In this document: positions 15,887 through 25,256 of the stretch, piece after piece
Layout of the letters: every line of letters starts with the position of its first letter
Numbering within the stretch: position 1 is the first letter of the stretch
Source of the DNA: Opitutaceae bacterium
GTDB lineage: Bacteria; Verrucomicrobiota; Verrucomicrobiia; Opitutales; Opitutaceae
Assembly (NCBI GenBank): GCA_028281165.1
Contig: JANQKI010000289.1
Coordinates: forward strand, 1-38,114
Direction: 5' to 3'
DNA: 38,114 nucleotides
The notes under the pieces: model-generated
What the model was told of the DNA's origin: nothing
What the model saw: only the letters and a program-made list of their open reading frames with translations
Databases searched by the model: none
Translations under genes and position numbers: made by a program

Positions 15887-17692
15887 ATGAAAGAACAAAT
15901 GACTCCACTCGAAGAACTGCGCCACTCCTCGGCGCACGTTTTAGCGACAGCGGTTCTACGGCTTTTCCCGGAAGCCCAGCTAGACATCGGACCGCCAACC
16001 GATACCGGCTTCTATTACGATTTCGATCTGGATCATAAGTTCACGGCTGAGGATCTGGAGAAAATCGAGGCGGAGATGAAGAAGGTCATCAAAGAAAACC
16101 AACGCTTCGAAAAACAGGAGGTATCGCGAGAAGAAGCGGTCCAGATGATCAAGGATTTCGGGCAGGAAACCTACAAGCTTGGCAGACTGGATGATATCCC
16201 AGAGGGCGACACGATTTCGTTTTATAGAAACGGAGAGTTTCTCGATCTATGCGCTGGCACCCACGTAAATTATACAAAAAAAATCAAAGCGGTTAAGCTT
16301 CTAAGCATCGCCGGAGCCTATCATCGAGGCGACTCGAAAAACAAGCAGCTCCAACGCATCTATGGTACGGCTTTCCCCACAAAGGAAGAGTTGGCGGAGT
16401 ATCTTGAGATGCTCGAAGAAGCCAAGAAAAGAGATCATCGCCGCATAGGAAAGGATCTGAAACTCTTCACGTTCGATGCCGAGCAAGTGGGACCAGGTCT
16501 TCCCCTCTGGCTTCCCAACGGAACTGTTTTGATCGAAGAGCTAGAAAGACTGGCTAAGGAAACCGAATTCAAGGCAGGCTATGATCGTGTACGCACTCCT
16601 CATGTCGGCAAAGAATCTCTGTATTTAACAAGTGGACACCTCCCCTACTACGAGGAATCGATGTATCCGGCTATGGAATTCGAGGAGGATGAAGGAGGCG
16701 AAAAAGTCCGCTACTTTCTCAAAGCGATGAATTGTCCGCATCACCATAAGATTTACGCGGCCACGCCTCACAGTTATCGCGACCTGCCATTGCGATTAAC
16801 CGAGTACGGCACCTGCTATCGCTACGAGCAGTCAGGCGAATTGATGGGATTGATGCGCGTTCGTTCGATGCAGATGAACGACGCTCACATTTATTGCACG
16901 GAAGACCAATTCGAAGAAGAGTTTAACGCTGTCAATGAGATGTATTTAAAATACTTCAAGCTGTTCGGCCTGGAGAGATATTTAATGCGTTTCTCGACTC
17001 ACGATCCATCGAAGCTGGGCGACAAATACGTAGATAACGCGGAGTTATGGATAAAAACCGAAGACATGGTCCGCGATGTTTTGAAGTCCTCAGGAATCAA
17101 CTACGTAGAAGTCGCGAATGAGGCGGCTTTCTATGGACCGAAAATTGACGTACAAGTATGGAGCGCTATTGGTCGAGAGTTCACCATCGCCACAAACCAG
17201 GTGGACTTCGCTGTCCCAGCGCGCTTTGGTCTAGAATACACCGCTAGCGATAATTCGAAGCAGATTCCTCTTTGTATCCACCGAGCTCCCTTAGGAACTC
17301 ACGAGCGGTTTATAGGATTTCTCATCGAACACTTTGGGGGAGACTTTCCAACCTGGCTCGCTCCGGAACAGGTTAGGATTCTGCCGATAAGCGATAAGAT
17401 CGCCGACTATGCCAAGAAGGTTCTAGTCGAACTCAAATCCGATGGCATTCGAGCCACAGCAGATCTTAACGCCGAAAAACTTGGAGCCAAGATTCGCAGA
17501 GCCGAACTGGATAAAATCCCAAACACCTTAATCGTGGGAGCGAAGGAGGCCGAAGAAGGAAACGTATCTGTTCGCTCGCGATTTGACGGCGATCGAGGCG
17601 TCATGCCTTTAGACGCCTTCAAAACGGATATCCTGGATATGATACGGAGCCGGAAGCTTCAGCTAAAGTCGAAGAACGCTTCGAAGAATTAG
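15887..17692 (+). CDS. thrS: Threonyl-tRNA synthetase lacking the N-terminal TGS domain
   Basis: ThrS charges tRNA-Thr. The 601 residues are about 40 shorter than the E. coli enzyme and begin directly at the editing domain, with HxxxH as RHSSAHVLA at about residue 12 and CAGTHV later. The usual 60-residue TGS domain is absent and the 49-base gap before the gene is too small to hold it. The class II core is intact: zinc ligands in MNCPHHHK, MNDAHIY and IHRAPLGTHERF, and motif 2 arginine in the GTCYRYEQSGELMGLMRVRS segment. The C-terminal anticodon-binding domain is present (LGAKIRRAELDKIPNTLIVG). The gene ends one base before the convergent PIN/TRAM gene. I see no obvious terminator. Confidence 0.97.
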   Translation: MKEQMTPLEELRHSSAHVLATAVLRLFPEAQLDIGPPTDTGFYYDFDLDHKFTAEDLEKIEAEMKKVIKENQRFEKQEVSREEAVQMIKDFGQETYKLGRLDDIPEGDTISFYRNGEFLDLCAGTHVNYTKKIKAVKLLSIAGAYHRGDSKNKQLQRIYGTAFPTKEELAEYLEMLEEAKKRDHRRIGKDLKLFTFDAEQVGPGLPLWLPNGTVLIEELERLAKETEFKAGYDRVRTPHVGKESLYLTSGHLPYYEESMYPAMEFEEDEGGEKVRYFLKAMNCPHHHKIYAATPHSYRDLPLRLTEYGTCYRYEQSGELMGLMRVRSMQMNDAHIYCTEDQFEEEFNAVNEMYLKYFKLFGLERYLMRFSTHDPSKLGDKYVDNAELWIKTEDMVRDVLKSSGINYVEVANEAAFYGPKIDVQVWSAIGREFTIATNQVDFAVPARFGLEYTASDNSKQIPLCIHRAPLGTHERFIGFLIEHFGGDFPTWLAPEQVRILPISDKIADYAKKVLVELKSDGIRATADLNAEKLGAKIRRAELDKIPNTLIVGAKEAEEGNVSVRSRFDGDRGVMPLDAFKTDILDMIRSRKLQLKSKNASKN

Positions 17693-17693
17693 G

Positions 17694-18731
17694 CTACTTG
17701 TCTTCGCCTAACAGCTTCCCGAAAACCATACGGCCGCCGCTTGTAGGGATAATACTCTCCACTTCGACCAGCACGTTGGATTCCAGATAATCGACAGAAT
17801 CATTTACAACGACCATGGAGCCGTCTTCAAGGTAGCCGACACTTTGCCCGTCTTCCTTGCCAAGCTTGACCAACTTCACCGTGAGGGCCTCTCCTACGGT
17901 CACCTCATGAGTCAGCGCCTTGCTTAAACTGAGAATGTCGACATAAGGAACAGAAGAGCTTTTCGCCTTTCGAATCAAGGATTCGCTGGTGGTGAGCAAT
18001 CGTCCTTTTAAGCTGGATACAATGAAAAGCACCTTGTCTTCCGCGCTTTGGTTCCTTCCGACTTCGCTATCGTAAACATGCACTGTCAAATGCTCTAGTT
18101 GCTTGAGCTCATTAAGTGTTTTCAGTCCACGCTTTCCACGATTGCTTTCGTTATTTTCATTCGAGGAAGCCTGCTCATGAAGCTCGTCGACTACGAATTT
18201 GGGAATGGTGACTTCATCGCTTAGCAGCCTCGCCTTGCACAACTTCGCAACGCGTCCATCTACGAGCGAGCTGCCATCAAGCAGAATAAGCGGCACTTCG
18301 ACTTTTTCGGACGCGAAACGCACGTAAGGTATCACAATGTTGAATTCATCCTTTCCGCGAAGCGCGATCACGGTCGCCAAGTAAGTGAATCCTATATACA
18401 CGAATACACGGGAAACGTAGATGCTTTGAGGATCGCCCGATTCAAAAAGAGGAGAAACGGCAATGAAATGGGCCGCAAGCAACCCTATGAAAAGCCCAAA
18501 GGTCAGAGCCGAAAGAGCTCGGAGTGAAAAGCCCTTTAGCAAAACGTCGATCAGGATTAGCAGAGCCCCAATGAGAAGCCCAAAGACCGTGGCCAGCAAT
18601 TGCCATTTAGCTTGACCGGAACCCTGCCAATCCTCCGGAGCCATATCAGGATAAGTATAGGCAACCGCGAAACCGCCTAACGCGCAGAAAATAAGGGCCA
18701 ACGCCCGTATAGCAATCAGAGACTGATTCAT
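17694..18731 (-). CDS. Membrane-anchored PIN/TRAM domain protein (YacL type)
   Basis: It has 345 residues. Residues 1 to about 130 hold four membrane segments. A PIN nuclease-like domain follows at about 145-270, with acidic residues in LILLDGSSLVDGRVA, VVDELHEQ and AEDKVLFIVSSLKGRLLTT. A TRAM domain closes the protein (about 280-345; VTVGEALTVKLVKLGKEDGQ and later VEVESIIPTSGGRMVFGKL). This matches the YacL family, a conserved bacterial membrane protein whose substrate is not firmly known; RNA is likely from the domains. The stop codon lies one base after the convergent thrS stop. A 40-residue membrane peptide gene lies upstream on the same strand, 80 bases away. Confidence 0.9.
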   Translation of the reverse strand: MNQSLIAIRALALIFCALGGFAVAYTYPDMAPEDWQGSGQAKWQLLATVFGLLIGALLILIDVLLKGFSLRALSALTFGLFIGLLAAHFIAVSPLFESGDPQSIYVSRVFVYIGFTYLATVIALRGKDEFNIVIPYVRFASEKVEVPLILLDGSSLVDGRVAKLCKARLLSDEVTIPKFVVDELHEQASSNENNESNRGKRGLKTLNELKQLEHLTVHVYDSEVGRNQSAEDKVLFIVSSLKGRLLTTSESLIRKAKSSSVPYVDILSLSKALTHEVTVGEALTVKLVKLGKEDGQSVGYLEDGSMVVVNDSVDYLESNVLVEVESIIPTSGGRMVFGKLLGEDK

Positions 18732-18811
18732 ATCCGATCTCCCTCCGAAATCAAGGAATTGAAGCTATGCATAAGAGGAGTGAGCAAATAGAAAACGTTC
18801 GTTCCCGATGA

Positions 18812-18934
18812 CTAAGAACCTAGCCATTGCCACAATAACACGCACACAGGCAAGACGATAAAGATAGTCATCACAATATAAATTATTCGCTTGGCGCGCT
18901 GAGCAGAACGGATGTTTTCTGGTGTTTCTTCCAA
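18812..18934 (-). CDS. Small single-pass membrane protein (40 residues)
   Basis: A short ORF starts with TTG at 18934 (an in-frame TAA two codons upstream rules out an earlier start). It encodes a charged, helical N-terminus (EETPENIRSAQRAKR) followed by one hydrophobic segment, from about residue 19 to the end (IIYIVMTIFIVLPVCVLLWQ). The basic residues before the segment favour the N-terminus in the cytoplasm. It is in the same direction as the PIN/TRAM membrane gene and may share its transcript. I do not recognise the family and no strong ribosome binding site is visible; conservation would decide whether it is real. Confidence 0.5.
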   Translation of the reverse strand: MEETPENIRSAQRAKRIIYIVMTIFIVLPVCVLLWQWLGS

Positions 18935-19039
18935 GGCTTAACAGTTTTATAAAGCCTCAATAATGCGTAATGGCCACAGATTGCAAGACAAGTGCTGCGA
19001 AGCGGAAAACTCCGGCTGTGCCCTGGATCATAGTTCGTT

Positions 19040-19885
19040 GTGTTTGAAAAACTGACCATTATTGCTCCAGGCTTGCTGGGAGCTTCCATAGCCATGGCTG
19101 CCAAAGAGCGAAAAATCGCTAACGACGTGTCGGTGTGGGCCAGACGCGAGGAAACACGCCGTCAACTTGATTCCAAGGACTGGTGCGACGCAGCTCCAGA
19201 CACCATTGAAGCCGCTTGCAAGGATAGCGAGTGCATCATCCTTTGCGCGCCAGTCGAGCGAATCATCGATTTGGCCAAGCAGATCGCTCCGGAGCTGAAT
19301 TCCAATCCTATCGTGACTGATGTGGGCAGCGTGAAAAGCAAGATCGTCAGAGAAAGCTCCTATGCTTTAAAGGATACGGCTCGTTTCGTCGGGTCGCACC
19401 CCATGGCCGGTTCTGAGAAAACAGGTATGGAAAACGCCGATGCCGGTCTCTTCGATGGTCGAACCTGTTTTGTAACCCCTTTTGAAAATACGGACGAGAT
19501 AGCGGCTGATAAAATCGCGACCTTCTGGCAGGCCCTTGGCAGCATTGTCTTACGCGAAACACCTGAAAAGCACGATGAAATTGTATCCAAAGTAAGCCAT
19601 CTGCCTCACATACTCGCATCAGCGCTCGCAAGCTATCTCCTAGCGGATCAATCCAATGCAAAAGATACTTGTGGTAATGGTTTAAAGGATACAACCCGCG
19701 TTGCGGCTGGCGATCCAGCTTTATGGAAAGAGATCATAGTTCAGAATCGAGAAGAGATTCTTCGCTCCCTTTCCGATTTCCAGGATAGGTTGCAACTCTA
19801 CTACTCGGCCATCGCGAACGAGGATTATCTGGAAATCATGAAACGACTTAACGAAGGCAAAGCATTTCGAGACGCCCTAGATTGA
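19040..19885 (+). CDS. tyrA: Prephenate/arogenate dehydrogenase
   Basis: TyrA makes the tyrosine precursor from prephenate using NAD(P). The 281 residues start with GTG at 19040, immediately before the nucleotide-binding segment LTIIAPGLLGASIAMAAKE (variant of the GxGxxG turn). The active-site segment SHPMAGSEKTG is present with its His, and the helical domain includes VSKVSHLPHILASALASYL. There is no fused chorismate mutase or ACT domain. Its stop overlaps the aroA start (TGATG), the first of four packed genes: tyrA-aroA-cmk-plsC. Confidence 0.93.
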   Translation: MFEKLTIIAPGLLGASIAMAAKERKIANDVSVWARREETRRQLDSKDWCDAAPDTIEAACKDSECIILCAPVERIIDLAKQIAPELNSNPIVTDVGSVKSKIVRESSYALKDTARFVGSHPMAGSEKTGMENADAGLFDGRTCFVTPFENTDEIAADKIATFWQALGSIVLRETPEKHDEIVSKVSHLPHILASALASYLLADQSNAKDTCGNGLKDTTRVAAGDPALWKEIIVQNREEILRSLSDFQDRLQLYYSAIANEDYLEIMKRLNEGKAFRDALD

Positions 19886-21231
19886 TGCAAGACCCTCACC
19901 CGATTAAACCTTTCACAAGTCCAGCGAATGCAGCCGTCAGCGTTCCAGGGTCTAAGAGCATTACCAATCGAGCGCTCATTCTGGCGGCTCTAAGCGACGG
20001 ACAAACTCGATTGGAAAACTGTCTTTTTAGCGAAGACACGGAGATCATGGTCAGCGCTCTTCGCGACCTGGGCTTTCGCATTACAACCGACTCGCAGAGA
20101 AAAACCATTGAAGTGGAAGGCAAAGCTGGAGACTTGCCGAACAAAAATGCCAAGCTCCATGTTGGCAATTCAGGCACCTCCGCTCGATTCTTAACGGCTC
20201 TCTGCTGTTTAGGAGACGGGGGGGTATATGAATTGGACGGCGTAGAGCAAATGCGTAAGCGTCCCATTCAAAGTCTAGCTGACTCGCTCGCCAATCTTGG
20301 AGCGGAAATAGAAACGACCAACGGTTTCTTTCCCCTGAAAATAAGGCCAAGAGGCCTGTCGGGAGGCAAGGCAATCATTGATGCTACCGGCAGCAGCCAG
20401 CTCGTTTCGGCCCTCTTGATGGTAGCGCCATTAGCGAAAAACACGCTTGATATCGAACTTTCGAATACGAAAGTAAGAAGAGGCTATATCGACATGACAC
20501 TGCAAATGATGCGAATCTTTGGTCTGCCAGAGGATCAGAGTTCGTCATCAGAATCTGGATATACCATTCATCCATTGTCATCTTACACGGCCAAAACGGA
20601 AGGCTATTTCGTCGAAGGAGACGCGTCAGCAGCCAGCTATTTCTTCGCTCTGCCTCTAGCCGTGGGAGGGCAAATCGAAATTCGAGGGGTAAAGAAAAAC
20701 TCGCTTCAAGGCGACATCGGCTTCGCCCAGAAAGCAGCTTCAGTCGGAGCCGAATTGCAATGGAGCGAGGGATCAGCGATATGTCGATATGACTTGGTGG
20801 AGAAAGGAAAAGCCGATGCGTTCAAGGGGAACTTCTATGCCATCTCGGATACCTTTTTGACAGCCGCAGCCATCTCACCGCTTCTCAATGGAGAGACCTT
20901 TATAGAAGGAATCGAGCACACGCGACATCAGGAATGCGATAGGATTTCGGCCATGGCTGAGGGTCTCGAACGAGCGGGACAGAAAGTAAAAGAGGAAGCA
21001 GGCTCTATTGCCGTTCAGCCTCAAACATTAACGTCTGCCCGGATTGACACCTACCGAGACCATCGAGTGGCCATGAGCTTCGCGATTCTAGGCTGCTACG
21101 ACGCGAATGCGAATGGAAAGCCGTGGTTGCAAATCCAAGATCCGCTCTGTTGTCGAAAAACGTTTCCCGAATTCTTCAATGTATTGGAGAAAGCGAGACG
21201 TGACAGCGTAAATGAATCAGTCAACGCATGA
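19885..21231 (+). CDS. aroA: 3-phosphoshikimate 1-carboxyvinyltransferase (EPSP synthase)
   Basis: AroA adds enolpyruvate from PEP to shikimate 3-phosphate in the shikimate pathway. The ATG at 19885 overlaps the tyrA stop, which I prefer over a TTG three bases earlier; the product has 448 residues. Motifs present are VPGSKSITNRALILAAL near the N-terminus, LHVGNSGTSARFLTALCC, DASAASYFFALPLAVGG, the SDTFLTAAAISPLLNG segment with the catalytic Asp, the HTRHQECDRISAMAEGL region, and the PEP-site DHRVAMSFAILG. It overlaps the next gene, cmk, as ATGA. A link to tyrA by aromatic amino acid supply is clear; cmk commonly follows aroA in bacteria. Confidence 0.97.
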   Translation: MQDPHPIKPFTSPANAAVSVPGSKSITNRALILAALSDGQTRLENCLFSEDTEIMVSALRDLGFRITTDSQRKTIEVEGKAGDLPNKNAKLHVGNSGTSARFLTALCCLGDGGVYELDGVEQMRKRPIQSLADSLANLGAEIETTNGFFPLKIRPRGLSGGKAIIDATGSSQLVSALLMVAPLAKNTLDIELSNTKVRRGYIDMTLQMMRIFGLPEDQSSSSESGYTIHPLSSYTAKTEGYFVEGDASAASYFFALPLAVGGQIEIRGVKKNSLQGDIGFAQKAASVGAELQWSEGSAICRYDLVEKGKADAFKGNFYAISDTFLTAAAISPLLNGETFIEGIEHTRHQECDRISAMAEGLERAGQKVKEEAGSIAVQPQTLTSARIDTYRDHRVAMSFAILGCYDANANGKPWLQIQDPLCCRKTFPEFFNVLEKARRDSVNESVNA

Positions 21232-21896
21232 GTAAGGATCAGTTTATAATCGTTGCCATAGATGGCGGAGCCGCGTCAGGGAAATCCTCGACCTCGCGAG
21301 GCTTAAGAGATCGATTTTGTCTTATGCGAGTGGATACAGGCTCTTTCTATCGATCCATTACATTGAAACTGCTGGAAGCGGGAGTCGAAGCCAAGAGCAA
21401 TGCAAAACTCAACCAAGCTCTTGAAAAGATGGAGTTAAAAACGGAAATCGAAAGTGGAGATGCCATGATTTCCATCGATGGCTGGACGCCTGACGAATCG
21501 ATTCGCAGCGAGCGGATCAATCACAGCGTTTCTGATTACGCAGCGCTCCCTGAAGTACGTGGGCGACTTCTACAATATCAACGAAATCAAAAAGAAGTTG
21601 CTCAAGAAAATGGATACTCCGGTCTGATCATGGAGGGGAGAGACATCGGTAGCGTGATTTTCCCTGATGCCAACGTAAAGCTGTTCTTAGATGCAAGCCC
21701 GGAAGCCAGAGCATTGAGGAGGGCTAAAGAAGGCATTGTAGATAGTATGGAAAAACGGGATCGCATCGATTCCACAAGAAAGACTGCTCCATTGAAGAGG
21801 CCTGAAGGCTCCATTATCATCGACTCGTCTGAGATGTCCTTAGAGGAAGTAATCGACGAGGCAGCCAAATACATTGAAGCTGCGTTGAATTCCTAG
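21228..21896 (+). CDS. cmk: Cytidylate kinase
   Basis: Cmk phosphorylates CMP and dCMP to the diphosphates. It is 222 residues, the usual length. The P-loop is IDGGAASGKSSTSRGL; the NMP site includes MRVDTGSFYRSITLKLL, and GRDIGSVIFPDANVKLFLDA follows, then the lid and adenine regions. The start ATG overlaps the aroA stop. plsC follows after seven bases. The pairing aroA-cmk is seen in many bacteria. Confidence 0.96.
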   Translation: MSKDQFIIVAIDGGAASGKSSTSRGLRDRFCLMRVDTGSFYRSITLKLLEAGVEAKSNAKLNQALEKMELKTEIESGDAMISIDGWTPDESIRSERINHSVSDYAALPEVRGRLLQYQRNQKEVAQENGYSGLIMEGRDIGSVIFPDANVKLFLDASPEARALRRAKEGIVDSMEKRDRIDSTRKTAPLKRPEGSIIIDSSEMSLEEVIDEAAKYIEAALNS

Positions 21897-21903
21897 TTAA
21901 ATC

Positions 21904-22551
21904 TTGAATACGAATGATCAGATTTACTGGCTAAGCCATACGCTCATTCGCAACTTCTATACAGAGTTGCTTCGAGGGGACATCGAGGGACTCCAACACA
22001 TTCCGAGAAAAGGTCCCTGCATACTGGCATCCAATCATGCCAGCCATTTCGATCCGCCATTGGTGGGCTGCAAGATCATGAGGAAAATGAGCTTCTTCGC
22101 CCGAAAATCTCTATGGAAGCCTGGACCCGCTTCCTGGTGGTTAAACGCAGTCGACACCATTCCCGTAGACAGAGATGGCGAATCTGACGTCAAAGCTTTC
22201 AAGCTAACAATTGGAGCTCTCAAGAGGGGAGGCATCCTTACCCTATTCCCGGAGGGAACGCGCAGCAAGGACGGGAGGCTTCAAACAGCTAAGCCCGGCA
22301 TTGGAATGATCGCCGCCAAAACGCAGTCCCTAGTGATCCCTTGCCGTATTTTCAATTCAAACAAAGTCCTCTCCCGCAATGCGAAGCTTCCGAACCTGAA
22401 CGTTTCGATCCACCTCGCGTATGGCAAGCCATTGTATCCATCAGAATATGACCCCGGCAAAGGGGCCGGCAAACAACGGTATCAAATGATCGCTGATCGC
22501 ATAATGGAAAACATCAGTCTGTTGAAACTGCCTCGGCAAAAGATCGTGTAG
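21904..22551 (+). CDS. plsC: 1-acyl-sn-glycerol-3-phosphate acyltransferase
   Basis: PlsC acylates lysophosphatidic acid to phosphatidic acid at the inner membrane. It is 215 residues from a TTG at 21904, seven bases after cmk; there is no in-frame ATG before the catalytic motif. The HxxxxD box is NHASHFDPP, the substrate-binding box is FPEGTRSKDG, and the VDTIPVDRDGES segment lies between them. There is no strong membrane helix in the short N-terminus. It ends the tyrA-aroA-cmk-plsC run, 15 bases before the convergent SNF2 gene. Confidence 0.92.
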   Translation: MNTNDQIYWLSHTLIRNFYTELLRGDIEGLQHIPRKGPCILASNHASHFDPPLVGCKIMRKMSFFARKSLWKPGPASWWLNAVDTIPVDRDGESDVKAFKLTIGALKRGGILTLFPEGTRSKDGRLQTAKPGIGMIAAKTQSLVIPCRIFNSNKVLSRNAKLPNLNVSIHLAYGKPLYPSEYDPGKGAGKQRYQMIADRIMENISLLKLPRQKIV

Positions 22552-22566
22552 AAGGGCCACCTTCGG

Positions 22567-25071
22567 CTAGTCGCTTTGCGAAAGAGTAAGGAGAGCCTCA
22601 AGCGACTTGAAATGGGTGGCCAACAGATCGGCCCCCGATCCTGAATTTTGCACAATGCTTTCAAAAAGCTCTCTCTTTTCTCGCTGCAGCTGATGAATGC
22701 GTTCTTCTATCGTTCCCTTGGCAATAAGACGATAGACGAAAACGGTATTCTTTTGACCAATACGATGTACTCTATCGATCGCTTGATTCTCGACTGCAGG
22801 GTTCCACCAGGGATCGAGGAGAAAAACATAATCGGCCGCATGAAGCGTAATGCCTGTTCCGGCAGCTCTCAGGCTGACCAGCATGGCCGCAGTGTCTTCA
22901 GTTTCCTGAAAGTTTCTCACCGGCGTTTCACGATCGCGGGTGGCGCCCGTTAGTTCGAACAACGGCAATTCGGGAAAGGAAACTTCAATCAGCTGCCGAA
23001 CCCTAGCAAGAAAACGAACGAACTGGCTGAAAATGACCACCTTGTGCCCAGTGCCCAAAACCTCGATCAGCTTCTCGAGCAAAACCATAAGCTTGCCACT
23101 ATCTTCCAAGCTCGCTTCAATCCACGGAAGAAGCTGGGGATCGCAACTGGCCTGCCTCAAACGTGTGAGCAGGCTTAAAGCGGCGAAACGATGCGTTTTT
23201 AGAGCTGATCCGAGATCGTTCCCAATCCGTTCCATACCCGCGGAACAGATGCTAGCGTATTCCGTGGCCTGCAGTTTGGAAATCGAACAGACTTGATCAA
23301 TGACAATCTTGTCGGGCAAGTCATCGGCTACCTGATCTTTAGTCCGGCGTAGAACAAAGGGACGGATTTGATCGCGCAAACGCGCTTTAAACGCCGCAGG
23401 ATTCTCCTTGAGTCGCCGCTCAAACTGATGCCGCGAACCGAGCAGCCCCGGCATCAGGAATTGAAAGGCGGGCCAAATATCCAAGGGCCGATTCTCGATG
23501 GGGGTGCCCGTAAGGGCAATGCGTCGCTCAGCTCGGATTCGCAAACAGGATCGAGTTGCCTTTGTATCCGGATTTTTGATAAATTGAGCCTCATCGATAA
23601 TGGCGTAGTCGAACTGTCTTTCGACGAGTTTTTCGATACGATTTCTTAGCAAGGCAAAACTGATAACTAGTACATCCCAGTCCAATTCGTCTCCGTTCAC
23701 AGGCTGGTTCGTGTATCGCTTGACACGAATTTCCGGAGCGAATTTGGCAAATTCATATATCCAAACAGGCACTACGCTTGAAGGACAAACCACCAAGCCT
23801 TTCTTGCCCGATTTCAAATCGTCTCTGATCAAAGCGATCACTTGTAAGGTTTTGCCCAACCCCATTTCATCGGCCAGAAGGCCGTGGCAACCTCCTTCGT
23901 GCAAGCGAGCCATCCATTTAACCCCATTTTCCTGATACGGCCGCAAACCTTCCAGCAATGTCCTGCCTTCATCGCTATTCGGGTCAAGCAGGCGGTCGCG
24001 CCAGATTCGAAGCGTCTCATCCAATTCGAGTCTTTGGGTCTCTTCTGAAGACGGAAACAAAGAAAAGAGATGGTAAGGTTGATGATCGGATGATTCAGAA
24101 ACGTCTGAGTTTCTCTGTTCCCAGTCCGCTATGAGTTGACGAGAGGATCGTGAAAGCCGAATAATGCCGTGATTCGGAGCCAAGATGGGGACTCCGTTCT
24201 TCGATAACAACAGCTGCCCGTCTTCTTCGGACAGCAACTTTTGGCCGCTATCGAAAATCCATTGCAAATCCAGTTTGCCACTTTCGTCCATGGAAGCCTT
24301 TGTGATTACCTCCAGTTCGGTCACCCGCTCCCTAATATTCGCTACGTTCTCGAGCTCTTCGGTAGAGAAAGATTTCTTCCAAGCAGGCCAAACTTTGTGA
24401 ACGAAGAATGGTATTTCGGGAAGGTTTTCCAACAGGTAGCCGTTGAAGTCTTTGCAATAGTCGAAATGCGATTTGCGAGCGAGCGCTGCCAGCGTGATCA
24501 GCCTTCCCCGTTCGCCAGCGTTTCTAGCTCTTGGCGATCCGTCACTGTCGCTGAGGGCAGGAGTACGCTCATTCTTGTTGGAGAGCCAATAAGCCTGACA
24601 GATGAGACCTCGGTAATGGGTATCGAGAACGAGATGCAGCATCCTAACTTCCGATGAATCGTCAAAGCTACGGATCTCATCAAAATCAGAAGTTTCGATC
24701 TCTTCAACACTCTCGCTCGAATCGTCATCTAAGAGCGATAGATCCTCATCGGCCAAGAGTTCTTCGATTTCCAAAAATCCAGCGACCGCAATAGCGTCTC
24801 CATGCAGAGCATCGGAAGATGAGGAACGGATGTTGAAATCGGAGTTCTCCCACTCGACTACCGAATAACTTTCATCTTTCCCGATTTTACAGGTCATGAT
24901 GGCGTCACGATCACTCAAGGAAACTTCGCGAATATTTCCCTTCCGATACAATGCGCGGCCACGAAGGATGGCTTCGTGAGAAAAGCGCCCTTCCCATTCG
25001 TTTTCCATCAAACGACTCCACCTCTGCAACGAACCTTTGGAGTAGAGTCGATTTGCCCCTTTCCAGTGCAT
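22567..25071 (-). CDS. SNF2-family DNA-dependent ATPase
   Basis: It is 834 residues. The N-terminal third resembles the SWIM-associated region of bacterial SNF2 proteins (ENEWEGRFSHEAILRGRALY) but lacks the CxC and CxH zinc ligands, so that finger looks degenerate. The SNF2 ATPase core begins around residue 385: Walker A ADEMGLGKTLQVIALI, motif II IIDEAQFIKN, motif III IALTGTPIENRPLD, then the second lobe with KVVIFSQFVRFLARV, AGTGITLHAADYVFLLDPWW and motif VI AIDRVHRIGQ. Such enzymes translocate on DNA and move bound proteins. The in vivo target is unknown. It is convergent with plsC, with its start facing the DUF502 gene across a 185-base gap. Confidence 0.93.
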   Translation of the reverse strand: MHWKGANRLYSKGSLQRWSRLMENEWEGRFSHEAILRGRALYRKGNIREVSLSDRDAIMTCKIGKDESYSVVEWENSDFNIRSSSSDALHGDAIAVAGFLEIEELLADEDLSLLDDDSSESVEEIETSDFDEIRSFDDSSEVRMLHLVLDTHYRGLICQAYWLSNKNERTPALSDSDGSPRARNAGERGRLITLAALARKSHFDYCKDFNGYLLENLPEIPFFVHKVWPAWKKSFSTEELENVANIRERVTELEVITKASMDESGKLDLQWIFDSGQKLLSEEDGQLLLSKNGVPILAPNHGIIRLSRSSRQLIADWEQRNSDVSESSDHQPYHLFSLFPSSEETQRLELDETLRIWRDRLLDPNSDEGRTLLEGLRPYQENGVKWMARLHEGGCHGLLADEMGLGKTLQVIALIRDDLKSGKKGLVVCPSSVVPVWIYEFAKFAPEIRVKRYTNQPVNGDELDWDVLVISFALLRNRIEKLVERQFDYAIIDEAQFIKNPDTKATRSCLRIRAERRIALTGTPIENRPLDIWPAFQFLMPGLLGSRHQFERRLKENPAAFKARLRDQIRPFVLRRTKDQVADDLPDKIVIDQVCSISKLQATEYASICSAGMERIGNDLGSALKTHRFAALSLLTRLRQASCDPQLLPWIEASLEDSGKLMVLLEKLIEVLGTGHKVVIFSQFVRFLARVRQLIEVSFPELPLFELTGATRDRETPVRNFQETEDTAAMLVSLRAAGTGITLHAADYVFLLDPWWNPAVENQAIDRVHRIGQKNTVFVYRLIAKGTIEERIHQLQREKRELFESIVQNSGSGADLLATHFKSLEALLTLSQSD

Positions 25072-25256
25072 AAACCATTAAGCTAAACATTTACCGGATT
25101 CCCCAATCAAACCTTTTTCGCCCTAAGTTGCCCTTCCTCTTAATAAGCAGGATCTTGAATGGCTAAGGACGTAAAACTAGTCGTAACGAAACATAAATGC
25201 CTTTTCGCTTGTTGTATTAGGCGGACGCTGTATTTCGCTCCTTAGACTTGCTTGCT

